64,000 nucleotides of DNA from Mesorhizobium sp. Root157 (lineage in GTDB: Bacteria; Pseudomonadota; Alphaproteobacteria; Rhizobiales; Rhizobiaceae): NCBI RefSeq assembly GCF_001427385.1, contig NZ_LMGJ01000006.1, positions 68,012 to 132,011 of the forward strand, read 5' to 3'. Below, in pieces: positions 1 through 8,707 of this stretch. Made by a program: the position numbers and the translations under genes. The notes beneath the pieces are model-generated. The model saw nothing but the letters and a program-made list of their open reading frames with translations, had not been told where the DNA came from and searched no databases. Positions within the stretch are counted from its first letter, which is position 1. Each line of letters begins with the position of its first letter.

Positions 1-1
1 G

Positions 2-217
2 CAAAAATCGCGGGCCTTCGTGCGCAACATGGCGCGGCTGACCGACCTGCCGTTCCTGTTCTGGGACGAGCGCCTATCGACCGTGGCTGCCGAGCGCACC
101 CTGATCGAGATGGATTTTTCGCGGAACAAGCGATCCGGCAAAATCGATTCGGCCGCCGCCGCCTTTATCCTGCAAGGCGTTCTCGACAGGCTCCGCCAGT
201 TGCGGGTCCAGCCCTGA
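2..217 (+). CDS. ruvX: RuvX/YqgF putative Holliday junction resolvase (5'-truncated by window edge)
   Basis: Only the last 71 codons are present; the gene begins outside the window. RuvX (YqgF) is an RNase H-fold nuclease, proposed to resolve Holliday junctions and to act in 16S rRNA 5' maturation. The visible part has the family's C-terminal landmarks: the RAFVRN stretch, the WDERLST segment with a conserved acidic Asp-Glu pair, and the closing [16 protein letters not shown] helix in which the conserved Asp supplies the last catalytic carboxylate. The 3' end overlaps head-on, by 144 nt, the C-terminal coding part of the small membrane protein gene on the other strand. Confidence 0.9.
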   Translation, partial: QKSRAFVRNMARLTDLPFLFWDERLSTVAAERTLIEMDFSRNKRSGKIDSAAAAFILQGVLDRLRQLRVQP

Positions 218-604
218 CGAATCGCTCCCGTCCCGCTTGGCCTTGATCCAGGCCATGATCGCCTTGCGGCGGCGGAACGCCCAGAAGGCGAGCAGCAGCA
301 ACGTATCGACGATGCAAGCCTTGGCGACCATGCCCGGGATGATCGTGGGATCGATACCGAGAATCTGGCCGTATATCTGAAACAGGAAATCGTGGAACTG
401 CCGGCTCAACATGACGTAGCCGAAGTTCATGTCGTTCAGCGAGACGAAAAACCATCCCCAGAACAGGACGAGCGGCGCAGCCCACAGCGCGAAAATGTAG
501 CGCATCAGCAAGCCCCTCCCGAAGTTCATGTCGTTCAGCGAGACGAAAAACCATCCCCAGAACAGGACGAGCGGCGCAGCCCACAGCGCGAAAATGTAGC
601 GCAT
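74..604 (-). CDS. Small inner-membrane protein (DUF6105-like) with internally duplicated start region
   Basis: The product is 176 aa from the outer ATG at 604, or 143 aa from an identical inner ATG at 505. The N-terminus ([11 protein letters not shown]...) is one hydrophobic helix followed by SLNDMNFG. It is encoded twice because 99 bp, including the Shine-Dalgarno GGGAGGGG and the ATG, is duplicated in frame. The rest has a second hydrophobic helix (about [14 protein letters not shown]) followed by RRRK, and a poorly conserved tail that runs antisense across ruvX. The undupl­icated form resembles the rhizobial DUF6105 family by memory; no function is known. Each copy keeps its own ribosome site, so the ancestral 143-aa protein can still be made alongside the longer one. 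Confidence 0.7.
   Translation of the reverse strand: MRYIFALWAAPLVLFWGWFFVSLNDMNFGRGLLMRYIFALWAAPLVLFWGWFFVSLNDMNFGYVMLSRQFHDFLFQIYGQILGIDPTIIPGMVAKACIVDTLLLLAFWAFRRRKAIMAWIKAKRDGSDSSGLDPQLAEPVENALQDKGGGGRIDFAGSLVPRKIHLDQGALGSHGR
422..520. repeat. 99-bp perfect direct tandem repeat, copy 1
   Basis: This 99-bp segment is identical, base for base, to the adjacent 521-619 segment. On the minus strand it encodes 33 codons plus the ribosome binding site and start codon of the small membrane protein gene. Because 99 is a multiple of 3, the reading frame is preserved. Confidence 0.97.
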
Positions 605-619
605 CAGCAAGCCCCTCCC
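521..619. repeat. 99-bp perfect direct tandem repeat, copy 2
   Basis: Second copy, directly abutting the first with no spacer. It carries the outer start codon (604) and its own GGGAGGGG ribosome site. The absence of any mismatch suggests a recent duplication by slippage or unequal exchange, or an assembly artefact. Confidence 0.97.
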
Positions 620-964
620 TGGAGGCTTCCGTTTGCCTTCATTCGACGAATCCCGGGCAGTCGACAAACCCCGGGCGCCGAACGCTTGCACGATGAGATC
701 GGGGATGAATGATGCCGGGTCAGCATGACGGTGTCCGTTCGAATAGCGTTAACACTGGTCCTTGCCGATCGACGCCGCAATGGAAACCATTCGTTAAGGT
801 TAACGCATATTCACAGGCCGCCCCACCAACCTTCCCGATGCCATGTGTGGCGGCAGCGGCTGCACCCGTTGCCTGCCAACACCAAGGGGCCGCGTCACTT
901 TGCAGGCTCCGCAACCCATGCTACGCCGCAAGAGCGTTGAATCGGAAATTCCATTCGGAAAACC
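620..964. other. Intergenic leader between the divergent small membrane protein gene and nadK
   Basis: About 345 bp without a convincing gene; the reading frames here have no homology I recognise. The only structure I see is a pair of GTTAAC-centred sites forming an inverted repeat, GCGTTAAC at 746-753 and GTTAACGC at 799-806, 45 nt apart. These could be regulator sites for either divergent gene. No RNA gene or terminator is apparent. Confidence 0.4.
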
Positions 965-1738
965 ATGAGCAAAGCTGCAACCCAGTTAGCGTTCGTCTCC
1001 TCGGATACCCCCGACGCCAAAGCCGCGTTGCAAGAGCTTTCAGCGCTCTACGGTCACGTCGAGGTAGAAGACGCCAAGATCATAGTTGCCCTCGGTGGCG
1101 ATGGCTTCCTGCTCCAGACGTTGCGCGACACGATGGGGACCGGCAAGAAAGTGTTCGGGATGAACCGCGGCACGATCGGCTTCCTGATGAATGAATATCA
1201 TGTGGACGCCTTGCCCGAGCGCATTGGGGCCGCAGTCGCCGAGACCATACGCCCGCTAGAAATGCAGGCTGTCACGATGGCAGGCGATACGGTGACCGCG
1301 CTCGCCATCAACGAAGTAGCGCTGTGGCGCCAGTCTTACCAGACCGCAAAGATCCGCATAACCGTGGACGACAAACTCAGAATGGCTGAACTGAGTTGCG
1401 ACGGCGTCATGGTGGCGACGCCCGCCGGTTCCACGGCCTATAACCTCTCCGCCCACGGTCCGATCCTTCCACTGGATGCGCACCTGCTCGCCTTGACGCC
1501 GGTCAGCCCGTTCCGGCCGCGGAGCTGGCGCGGCGCCCTCTTGCCCAACAGGGCAATCGTCCAATTCGACATACTCGAAGCCGACAAGCGGCCCGTGAAC
1601 GCCGCCGCCGATCATACGGAAGTGAAGGGTGTCGCGAGTGTGGTCATTCGCCAATCGCCGACCGCGACCGCAACACTGCTGTTCGATCCGAGCCACTCCT
1701 GGAACGAACGCATTCTGACCGAACAGTTCAGGTATTGA
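965..1738 (+). CDS. nadK: NAD kinase
   Basis: Phosphorylates NAD to NADP in the cytoplasm, the only route to NADP. The 257-aa length is normal for the alphaproteobacterial short form. Visible motifs are GGDG at residues 44-47 (ATP/NAD site and catalytic Asp), NE at 116-117 (adenine/nicotinamide contact) and the GSTAYNLSAHGP signature at 155-166. The ATG follows a purine-rich GGAAA stretch. The gene stands alone, divergent from the duplicated small membrane protein gene and upstream of the helicase gene in the same direction. Confidence 0.96.
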   Translation: MSKAATQLAFVSSDTPDAKAALQELSALYGHVEVEDAKIIVALGGDGFLLQTLRDTMGTGKKVFGMNRGTIGFLMNEYHVDALPERIGAAVAETIRPLEMQAVTMAGDTVTALAINEVALWRQSYQTAKIRITVDDKLRMAELSCDGVMVATPAGSTAYNLSAHGPILPLDAHLLALTPVSPFRPRSWRGALLPNRAIVQFDILEADKRPVNAAADHTEVKGVASVVIRQSPTATATLLFDPSHSWNERILTEQFRY

Positions 1739-1840
1739 AGTCCCACCGCTCCAATTGACGGCTGCGATTAAGATTATGTCTCGCCAATCGTGGCTTTTGG
1801 CCCCGTTTGTGTTGACAAAACGCGGACTTGCGCATATCGG

Positions 1841-1861
1841 CTTGCACATATCGCGTATGCG
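1841..1861. promoter_or_regulatory. Palindromic sequence upstream of the helicase gene
   Basis: CGCATA near 1831 and TATGCG near 1856 are complementary and flank repeated CATATCG sequence. This could be an operator or leader hairpin of the RhlE-type helicase gene, whose TTG start lies about 60 nt further on. The evidence is the symmetry alone. Confidence 0.2.
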
Positions 1862-1921
1862 AGGCGTACGCCGCGACGGTAGCCGCCGCGCTTCCCGAAC
1901 CAGCCAAAGACAGCAATCGAT

Positions 1922-3469
1922 TTGTCCTCAGACACCCAGACCGCCGAAGAGGCGTTGAAATTCGCGGACCTCGGCCTGTCGCCGAAGGTGCTTTCGGCAG
2001 TCATCGATGCAGGCTATACGCAGCCGACCCCCATCCAGGCTGGTGCCATTCCACATGCCCTGCTCGGCAAGGACGTTCTGGGCATTGCCCAGACGGGTAC
2101 AGGAAAGACGGCGGCGTTCGTGCTGCCAATGATTACCCGTCTGGAAAAAGGCCGTGCCCGCGCCCGCATGCCGCGCACCCTGATCCTCGAGCCGACGCGC
2201 GAACTCGCTGCGCAGGTCGAGGAAAACTTCATCAAATACGGCAAGAACCACAAGCTCAACATCGCCCTGCTCATCGGTGGCGTTTCCTTCGACGAGCAAG
2301 ACAAGAAGCTGGAACGCGGCGCGGATGTCCTCATCGCCACACCGGGCCGCCTGCTCGATCACCGCGAACGCGGCAAACTGCTGCTCAACGGTGTCGAAAT
2401 CCTCGTCATCGACGAGGCCGATCGCATGTTGGACATGGGCTTCATCCCCGACATCGAGCGTATCTGCGAGATGATCCCGTTCACCCGCCAGACGCTGTTC
2501 TTTTCCGCGACGATGCCGCCCGAAATCACCAAGCTGACGGAAAAATTCCTGCAGGCACCGGTGCGGGTGGAAGTCGCCAAGGCGGCAAGCACGGCCACGA
2601 CAGTCACCCAGAGGCTGGTGAAGTCCGGAACAAAACCCTGGAACAAGCGCGAAGTGCTGCGCAAGCTGATCCAGCAAGAAGAAGAAGGTTTGAAGAACGC
2701 CATCATCTTCTGCAACCGCAAGGTCGAGGTTTCGGAGTTGTTCCGGTCGCTGATTAAGCATGACTTCGATGCCGGAGCGCTGCATGGCGACATGGACCAG
2801 CGCGCACGCATGGCCATGCTGAGCAACTTCCGGGACGGCAAGCTGAAGCTACTCGTCGCCTCCGATGTCGCAGCTCGCGGGCTGGATATCCCGGACGTCA
2901 GCCACGTCTTCAATTTCGATGTGCCGATCCACGCGGAAGACTACGTTCACCGCATCGGGCGCACCGGCCGCGCCGGCAGATCCGGCAAGTCCTTCACCAT
3001 CGCCACCCGCCTCGACACCAAATATCTCGACGCCATCGAGCGCCTGATCGGCCAGAACATTGAATGGCATGACGGGGATCTTTCTACCGTCGTCGCCAGC
3101 GAGGAAGAAGATGAAACTCCTCGCCGTGGCCGCGGCGCACCTCGCCGGGCGGGTCGCCGGGACGAAGGTGGCAAGGAGCGCAAGCTACGCGGCGAACGTC
3201 ACCCCCCCAAAGATGACACCACCAAGGCGGAACCCGCTGCTCCCGCTATTGCAGCATCGGCACCGTCGGAGACCACCGAGCGCCGTGAGCGCAAGCATGC
3301 GATCCGCGCCGACAACAGCGACCGCAAGGTCTCGCCCGATGCAACGCGCAGGGACGCTGGTCCGCAGCGTGGCAGCCGTCCCGACCGGCATCGCGAAGAT
3401 GACAACGACTCTACGGTGGGGTTCGGCGACGACATGCCGGCCTTCATGCGCATTGTAGCAAAGGTCTGA
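1922..3469 (+). CDS. rhlE: DEAD-box ATP-dependent RNA helicase, RhlE type
   Basis: 515-aa cytoplasmic RNA helicase. All core motifs are readable: Q motif (about 14-39, ending PTPIQ), Walker A AQTGTGKT (56-63), PTRELA (91-96), DEAD (164-167), SAT (195-197) and HRIGRTGRAGR from 343. After about residue 390 comes a low-complexity tail rich in Arg, Lys, Glu and Asp, typical of RhlE-like proteins that use it to bind RNA or the degradosome. The start is a TTG at 1922, chosen because homology begins right after it; the ribosome site (AAAGA) is weak. RhlE-type helicases act in rRNA maturation and mRNA turnover, often in the cold. Confidence 0.93.
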   Translation: MSSDTQTAEEALKFADLGLSPKVLSAVIDAGYTQPTPIQAGAIPHALLGKDVLGIAQTGTGKTAAFVLPMITRLEKGRARARMPRTLILEPTRELAAQVEENFIKYGKNHKLNIALLIGGVSFDEQDKKLERGADVLIATPGRLLDHRERGKLLLNGVEILVIDEADRMLDMGFIPDIERICEMIPFTRQTLFFSATMPPEITKLTEKFLQAPVRVEVAKAASTATTVTQRLVKSGTKPWNKREVLRKLIQQEEEGLKNAIIFCNRKVEVSELFRSLIKHDFDAGALHGDMDQRARMAMLSNFRDGKLKLLVASDVAARGLDIPDVSHVFNFDVPIHAEDYVHRIGRTGRAGRSGKSFTIATRLDTKYLDAIERLIGQNIEWHDGDLSTVVASEEEDETPRRGRGAPRRAGRRDEGGKERKLRGERHPPKDDTTKAEPAAPAIAASAPSETTERRERKHAIRADNSDRKVSPDATRRDAGPQRGSRPDRHREDDNDSTVGFGDDMPAFMRIVAKV

Positions 3470-3498
3470 TCCGCACACGGCGTCTGCGAGCGCGGTGC

Positions 3499-3519
3499 GG
3501 TTCGGCGAAGCGCCGAACC
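3499..3519. terminator. Perfect 9-bp hairpin between convergent genes
   Basis: GGTTCGGCG, a 3-nt loop and CGCCGAACC form a perfect 9-bp stem between the helicase stop (3469) and the convergent lipoprotein stop (3556). No clear T-run follows on either strand, so intrinsic termination is only possible; an RNA-stabilising 3' hairpin is the alternative. Confidence 0.4.
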
Positions 3520-3555
3520 TGCTCCATGACCGTTTTCGCATGGCCGTGAATGGCT

Positions 3556-4152
3556 CTAAAGGATCGTATCCGTCCAGCGCACAATCTGCGTTGCGGCATC
3601 GCCGAACGCCCGGTCCAGCGCAACGATATAAGCTTGGTTGCCGCTTCCTGATACAGGTGCCGCCGCGATAAAGCTCTTTGCCGCGCGGACCTCGCCATTT
3701 CGATCATTGAGCAGCCGCACGTAGAGTTCGACAACGGCGCGCTCACCTGCGGCGGCTTGGACTTCGAACGAACGGATTTCCGCGATAACCTGATAGTCGA
3801 TCGCCAACCCCTCGCCCGGTTTGCCGACACCGGCGAAACTTCCGCTACGCTGGAAAGTCTCCGCCAACCGCGCCTGAACGATCAACGGCAGGCGGTCGGC
3901 CCACTGCGCGCCCTTCAGGTACTGGATCGAACCGTCGGTCGGCTTGATGACAATGTTCTGGCCATCGAATGCCTTGAGCGCAGATGGTTCGGCGATGAGG
4001 ATCTGGCGGCGACTATGACCCCGTGCCTCGACGGCCGGCGCCGAAAGCTCGAACGTATCCAAGGGTGCGGGACCGCCGCCAGGCAACGCCGCGCAGGCGG
4101 AAAGCCCCAAGGAAAGCACTACGGCCATGGAAGAAGCTGTGACAGCCTTCAC
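3556..4152 (-). CDS. PqiC-like ABC transport auxiliary lipoprotein
   Basis: 198 aa with a lipoprotein signal peptide: a hydrophobic stretch, then the lipobox LSAC with Cys20 as the expected lipidated residue. The mature part belongs to the ABC-type transport auxiliary component family (PqiC/DUF330-like), with the family pattern of a conserved LIVQARLAETFQRSG helix and a closing DTIL strand. It is the last gene of the mlaE-mlaF-mlaD operon, 100 nt after mlaD. It therefore likely anchors the MCE assembly to the outer membrane in the periplasm, a role played by PqiC or MlaA/MlaC elsewhere. No MlaC-type carrier gene is seen here. Confidence 0.85.
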   Translation of the reverse strand: MKAVTASSMAVVLSLGLSACAALPGGGPAPLDTFELSAPAVEARGHSRRQILIAEPSALKAFDGQNIVIKPTDGSIQYLKGAQWADRLPLIVQARLAETFQRSGSFAGVGKPGEGLAIDYQVIAEIRSFEVQAAAGERAVVELYVRLLNDRNGEVRAAKSFIAAAPVSGSGNQAYIVALDRAFGDAATQIVRWTDTIL

Positions 4153-4252
4153 GAAGTTTCCCCGGTATGCTGCGGTCTAATGTGGAGCGATCCGGCGACC
4201 GACCCGGCATGGCCTTCAACCAGCGGTTTTGTGCGGTGATTGGGGAACAAAG

Positions 4253-5626
4253 TCAACGCCGCGCTCTCCCGTCGTACTGGCGCACTTCTCCGTCCCCTCC
4301 GGACAGGATGCGTTGAGGATTGCGTTGCAGATCGCTGACCGCCTGCTCGATGCGATTGATTGAGCGGCGGCTGTCCTGAACCAGCGCCTCCACGCTCTGC
4401 AGCCCTTGGCCGGAGAAACGGGCAAGGTTGTCGGTGATGGTGCCCAGTCGCGCATTCAGGGTATCGGCCACCTGCTTGAACGATTTCAGCGTTTCGCGCG
4501 CATCTGCCATCACGCCATCGGCCTCGCCGGATCCAAGTAACTTGTCGACCTTGGCCAGAATGCCGTCGACGCGCACCGAGGCGTTGTTGAGGCGCTCCGC
4601 CAGTTGCTGAGCGTCACTGATAGTCTGGTCGATATCGTCGGCACGGTCACCGAACTTGCTCGTGACCGCGGCTATGTCGCTGGCTGCCTTGTTGGCGTTC
4701 TCGCTGGCGGTCTTGATGTTGGTCAGCGCATCGCGAACGTCATTCGCATCGACGCCATCCAACACGCCATCGACCTTGGCAAGCGTGCCTTGAGTCTTTT
4801 GAGCGAAGTCGTTGATCGAGGCGACCGCCGTATTGACGCCCTTGATCACGCTGTCGAACTGATCGCCGGACTGTTTGAGATTCTTGGTGAAAGTGTCGAT
4901 GTTTGCGACGATCTCCCTCACCCGGTCCCTGTCGACTGAATTGAGCAGGCCTTCCGCTGCCTTCAACGTGCCGTCCAGTTTCCCGGACACGCCCTGCAAT
5001 TCCTCCGACAATGCGCTGACGCTGGTCAGGAACTTGTCGATGCCGTCGGAATTCTTCGCCAGTGCGTCGGAAAACCTCTGCGCATTCTGGACCGTCTGGG
5101 TCAGGGGACCGCGAACGTCACTGGCGAAACCTTCCAGTTGCGACAGAACCTTGTCGGCACGCGTAAAAATATCCTGTGCCGTCTGGAGAAGGTTGGTCAC
5201 GGCGGACGGGTTTGCGGTTATTTCGGCGACGGTACCTTGCTCTTCAGCCTCGTCGAGCAATTTCGCCTCGCGGGGGTCGGCACCCTTCAGTTCGATGTTG
5301 GCCTGTCCGGTCAACCCAGCCAGGCCAATATCCGCCTGGGTTGACTTGGTGATCGGCGTCAAGCGATCAACCTCCGTATCGGCGATGGCGACGGTCGGGT
5401 TATCGACATCGATATAGACGCGCCGGACATCGCCGACCTTCACACCGTTGAACAGCACGAAGCTGCCCCGTGCGAGACCGGAGGCGGAACCGGGAATACG
5501 CACCCGCAACAGCGTCGTTTCACCCCGATCCCCGATGGCTGCCGTCCAGTAGACGAAGCCGAAGGCAGCCAGGATCGCCACCAGCGTAAAGATACCGACA
5601 ATGACGTAGTTGGCTCTGGTTTCCAT
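4253..5626 (-). CDS. mlaD: MCE-family (MlaD-like) substrate-binding protein
   Basis: 457 aa. An N-terminal membrane anchor (about residues 8-30) is followed by an MCE domain (about 38-115, with the GLARGSFVLFNGVKVGDV segment). From about 150 to 430 there is a long alpha-helical, coiled-coil-like region rich in Asp/Asn/Ala heptads, then a short polar tail. MCE proteins form hexameric rings in the periplasm that pass phospholipids between membranes. The long helical tail, absent from E. coli MlaD, suggests a tube-like extension as in other large MCE proteins. It lies 14 nt downstream of the ATPase gene in the same operon. Confidence 0.92.
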   Translation of the reverse strand: METRANYVIVGIFTLVAILAAFGFVYWTAAIGDRGETTLLRVRIPGSASGLARGSFVLFNGVKVGDVRRVYIDVDNPTVAIADTEVDRLTPITKSTQADIGLAGLTGQANIELKGADPREAKLLDEAEEQGTVAEITANPSAVTNLLQTAQDIFTRADKVLSQLEGFASDVRGPLTQTVQNAQRFSDALAKNSDGIDKFLTSVSALSEELQGVSGKLDGTLKAAEGLLNSVDRDRVREIVANIDTFTKNLKQSGDQFDSVIKGVNTAVASINDFAQKTQGTLAKVDGVLDGVDANDVRDALTNIKTASENANKAASDIAAVTSKFGDRADDIDQTISDAQQLAERLNNASVRVDGILAKVDKLLGSGEADGVMADARETLKSFKQVADTLNARLGTITDNLARFSGQGLQSVEALVQDSRRSINRIEQAVSDLQRNPQRILSGGDGEVRQYDGRARR

Positions 5627-5640
5627 TGCGCTATTTATCG

Positions 5641-6459
5641 CTATCCACGGGCGGCGAGATCAAGTTGTCGGGCTCGTTTACCGCGAAAATAGGACTTTAC
5701 CCACGGCTCTTCGCTCTTGCGCATCTCCTCTATGGTCCCTTCCACCAAAACCTTCTTGTCTCCCAACACCGCAACGCGGTCGCAGGCGGTGAAAAGCGAA
5801 TCGAGATCGTGCGTGACCATATAGACGGTAAGGCCCATCGTATCGCGCAGCTTGACCACGAGTTCATCGAATTCTGCCGCCCCGATAGGATCAAGACCTG
5901 AGGTTGGTTCATCGAGAAAGACAATGTCGGGGTCGAGCGCCAGAGCCCGTGCCAGCGCCGCCCGCTTGATCATGCCGCCCGAAAGCTCGGAAGGAAACTT
6001 GCGCGCTGCATCGGAGGGCAGCCCGACAAGCTCGATCTTGAGCATGGCCAGTTCGTCCATGAGCTTTTTCGGTAGGTCGAGATACTCGCGCATCGGCACC
6101 TGAACGTTTTCCTGAACCGTCAACGCAGAAAAGAGCGCTCCGTGCTGGAACAACACGCCAAGGCGCATATCGATCCGCAGGCGCTCGACCTCGCTCGCCT
6201 TGTCGACATCGACACCAAGCAGCGTGATCGTGCCCGACCGCTTTTTAGTCAAACCCAATATGGTGCGCAGCAGGACCGACTTTCCCGCACCGGATGCGCC
6301 GACAAATCCGAGTATTTCGCCGCGCCTGACTTCCAGCGATAATTTGTCCAGTATCACCTTTTCGCCGAATGCGACGGTGACATCGCGCGCCGACAGCACA
6401 ATTTCCGCCTGGTCGCCGTCGGGCACTCCGTTCACCATGGTTTCGCCTGCCGCCGCCAT
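5641..6459 (-). CDS. mlaF: MlaF-type lipid transporter ATP-binding protein
   Basis: ATPase of the MCE lipid ABC transporter; cytoplasmic and bound to MlaE. Counting from the ATG at 6459 (272 aa), Walker A GASGAGKS is at 54-61, the ABC signature LSGGM at 159-163, Walker B with FLDEP at 178-185 and the H-loop His at 217. The chosen ATG begins one base after the mlaE stop, indicating translational coupling; an in-frame ATG at 6438 is an alternative, and upstream starts inside mlaE are less likely. Confidence 0.93.
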   Translation of the reverse strand: MAAAGETMVNGVPDGDQAEIVLSARDVTVAFGEKVILDKLSLEVRRGEILGFVGASGAGKSVLLRTILGLTKKRSGTITLLGVDVDKASEVERLRIDMRLGVLFQHGALFSALTVQENVQVPMREYLDLPKKLMDELAMLKIELVGLPSDAARKFPSELSGGMIKRAALARALALDPDIVFLDEPTSGLDPIGAAEFDELVVKLRDTMGLTVYMVTHDLDSLFTACDRVAVLGDKKVLVEGTIEEMRKSEEPWVKSYFRGKRARQLDLAARG

Positions 6460-6460
6460 C

Positions 6461-7648
6461 TCAGAAATTGATCGCCGCATAGAAGATGGCAAACAGGCCA
6501 TCGAGCACGATGACGACGAAGATCGATTTCACCACCGACGCGGTGACGTGCCGGCCAAGCGATTCGGCGCTGCCGCCCACCTTCATTCCTTCGACGGAAG
6601 CGATTGTGCCGATGATCATCGCCATGAAGGGTGCTTTGATCAGCCCGGCGGAAATCGTGCTGAGATCGATGGCGACACGAAGCCTGTCGATGAAGGCGGC
6701 GGGCGGGATATCGGAATAGAGCCATGCCGCCAGCATGCCACCGCCAAGTGAGGCGAAATTCGCCATTATGGTCAGGCAAGGCAGCGCAATTACCAGTGCC
6801 ACAAGACGCGGGAAAACCAGAACGCCGATCGGATTCAGGCCGATCACCTTGAGCGCGTCCACCTCCTCGCGCATCTTCATCGAGCCAATTTCGGCGGTGA
6901 TGGCGCTGCCGGAGCGGCCGGCGATCATGATGGCGGTCAACAGCACACCCATTTCGCGCAACACCAGCACGCCGACCAGATCGACGACGAAGATGTCGGC
7001 GCCGAAATAGCTGAGCTGATAGGCGCCTTGCTGGGCGACGATGGCACCGACGATGGCCGACATCAGAAGCACGACGGGGATAGCCCCCACGCCCATGCGA
7101 TCAATCTGGTTGAAGATCGCCGCCGGGTTCACCGCGTGGCCACGGCCCAGTTTCATCTGTGCGCCACGGATGGTCGCGCCAAGGATGTTCATGGCGGCTA
7201 GGAAATCGTCGCGCATTTCATAGACGCGACGACCGACGGCCTCCAGCCCGCGGACAACAATGTTGGGCGCACGCTCTTGCAGTGGTTCGTCCGAACGAGC
7301 CGAAGCGTCGCCGACCGCGCCGAGAAGAATCGCTGCAATATCGCTTTCGCCTTGCAGGGTAACGGTGACGCCACGCGCCTTGTTGGCTGTGACCAGCCTG
7401 TCGATCAGCCAAGCGCCTGCCGTGTCCAGCTTCTCGATGTTGGAGAGGTCGAGCGCCAGCGTCCTGAACCCGCTGCGCTTTTCGATCTTGCGCATTTCAG
7501 CGTCAACGAGCGCCACCGTGCGCGTCGTCCAGATGCCGGAAAAGGCGCAGCCCAGCACATCGCCTTCTTCACCGACCGCAATGCGCGGCATGCGATCGGC
7601 TTGCGTTGCCGCCGTCCTGCTTGCGTCGCGTTTGCCAATGGTCAACAT
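6461..7648 (-). CDS. mlaE: MlaE-type lipid transporter permease with N-terminal STAS domain
   Basis: 395 aa. Residues about 20-110 form a STAS/MlaB-like domain (FRTLALDLSNIEKLDTAGAWLI is the typical SpoIIAA-like core). Residues about 130-395 form the MlaE permease with five to six membrane helices and the GREMG/AGRSGSAITAEIGSM conserved cytoplasmic loop. In E. coli MlaB and MlaE are separate proteins; here they are fused. It is the first gene of a four-gene minus-strand operon. AGGAG lies close upstream of the ATG. The system is expected to keep outer-membrane lipid asymmetry. Confidence 0.92.
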   Translation of the reverse strand: MLTIGKRDASRTAATQADRMPRIAVGEEGDVLGCAFSGIWTTRTVALVDAEMRKIEKRSGFRTLALDLSNIEKLDTAGAWLIDRLVTANKARGVTVTLQGESDIAAILLGAVGDASARSDEPLQERAPNIVVRGLEAVGRRVYEMRDDFLAAMNILGATIRGAQMKLGRGHAVNPAAIFNQIDRMGVGAIPVVLLMSAIVGAIVAQQGAYQLSYFGADIFVVDLVGVLVLREMGVLLTAIMIAGRSGSAITAEIGSMKMREEVDALKVIGLNPIGVLVFPRLVALVIALPCLTIMANFASLGGGMLAAWLYSDIPPAAFIDRLRVAIDLSTISAGLIKAPFMAMIIGTIASVEGMKVGGSAESLGRHVTASVVKSIFVVIVLDGLFAIFYAAINF

Positions 7649-7726
7649 GGGCTCCTGTTTAACCCGATGGCGTTTGGCTGTCGATTTGCGGAAACCTTCG
7701 TCTAGCCCTTGATGGAGAAGAAAGAT

Positions 7727-8707
7727 ATGGCTCGTGTCATTTCGGTCGAGGCCGAGCGTTTCCCCATCGCCGGAACCTTCACCATCTCACGCGGCTCCAA
7801 AACCGAGGCGGAGGTGATTGTATGCACGATCTCGGACGGCAAGCATGTCGGGCGCGGCGAATGCGTGCCCTACCGACGCTACGACGAGACGATGGACAGC
7901 GTTCGTGCTGCGATCGGGAATATCAAGCAGCGCATAGTCAGCGGGATGGATCGGCTTGCCTTGCTTGAAGCGATGCCGGCGGGCGCTGCGCGCAACGCGA
8001 TCGATTGCGCCTTGTGGGATTTCGAAGCGAAGGCAAGTGGTGTTTCCGTATCCGAGCGCATCGGCGTAAAATCCCTGCCACTCGAAACGGCCTACACATT
8101 GTCACTCGATACGCCCGATGTGATGGCCACGCAGGCCCGCGCCAATGCCGAACGACCCCTGCTCAAGGTCAAGATCGGCGGCGACAACGACATCGCCCGC
8201 ATTAAAGCGGTAACCGAGGCTGCTTCCGCAAGCCGCATCATCCTTGATGCCAATGAAGGCTGGAACGACGACAATATCGTTGAAAACCTTGCAGTAGCGG
8301 CGGAATTTGGCATCGCGCTGGTTGAGCAACCGCTGCCGATCGGACGCGACGGTATCTTGAGAGACATTGCGCATCCGCTGCCGATCTGCGCCGACGAAAG
8401 CGTGCACCAAGCAAGCGATCTCGAAGCGCTCATCGGCCTCTACGACGCGGTGAACATCAAGCTCGACAAGGCCGGCGGGCTCACCGAAGCCCTGCTGCTT
8501 AGGGACCGCGCCCGCGAAATGGGGTTCGGCATCATGGTGGGTTGCATGGTCGGCACGTCGCTTGCCATGGCGCCGGCCGTACTGCTTGCGCAAGGCGCGG
8601 ATTTCGTCGATCTGGACGGGCCGCTGCTGCTCGCGCGCGACCGTGAACCGGGGCTCACGTACGAGGGTTCACTTGTCTCGCCGCCGTCACGCTCGCTTTG
8701 GGGCTGA
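7727..8707 (+). CDS. dgcA: Enolase-superfamily racemase/epimerase, N-acetyl-D-glutamate racemase DgcA type
   Basis: 326 aa from the ATG at 7727, which has GGAGAAG placed correctly upstream; an in-frame ATG/TTG at 7709-7712 is the longest start. Capping-domain and barrel motifs of the muconate-lactonizing/dipeptide epimerase subgroup are present: KVK (147-149, acid/base Lys), DANEGW (metal Asp174), VEQP (metal Glu200), ADES (metal Asp223) and NIKLDK (Lys245, opposite acid/base). Rhizobial relatives are DgcA, which with DgcN converts D-glutamate to L-glutamate; L-Ala-D/L-Glu epimerase is the alternative reading. No dgcN is adjacent here. The 3' end overlaps the convergent MFS gene by 21 nt. Confidence 0.85.
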   Translation: MARVISVEAERFPIAGTFTISRGSKTEAEVIVCTISDGKHVGRGECVPYRRYDETMDSVRAAIGNIKQRIVSGMDRLALLEAMPAGAARNAIDCALWDFEAKASGVSVSERIGVKSLPLETAYTLSLDTPDVMATQARANAERPLLKVKIGGDNDIARIKAVTEAASASRIILDANEGWNDDNIVENLAVAAEFGIALVEQPLPIGRDGILRDIAHPLPICADESVHQASDLEALIGLYDAVNIKLDKAGGLTEALLLRDRAREMGFGIMVGCMVGTSLAMAPAVLLAQGADFVDLDGPLLLARDREPGLTYEGSLVSPPSRSLWG

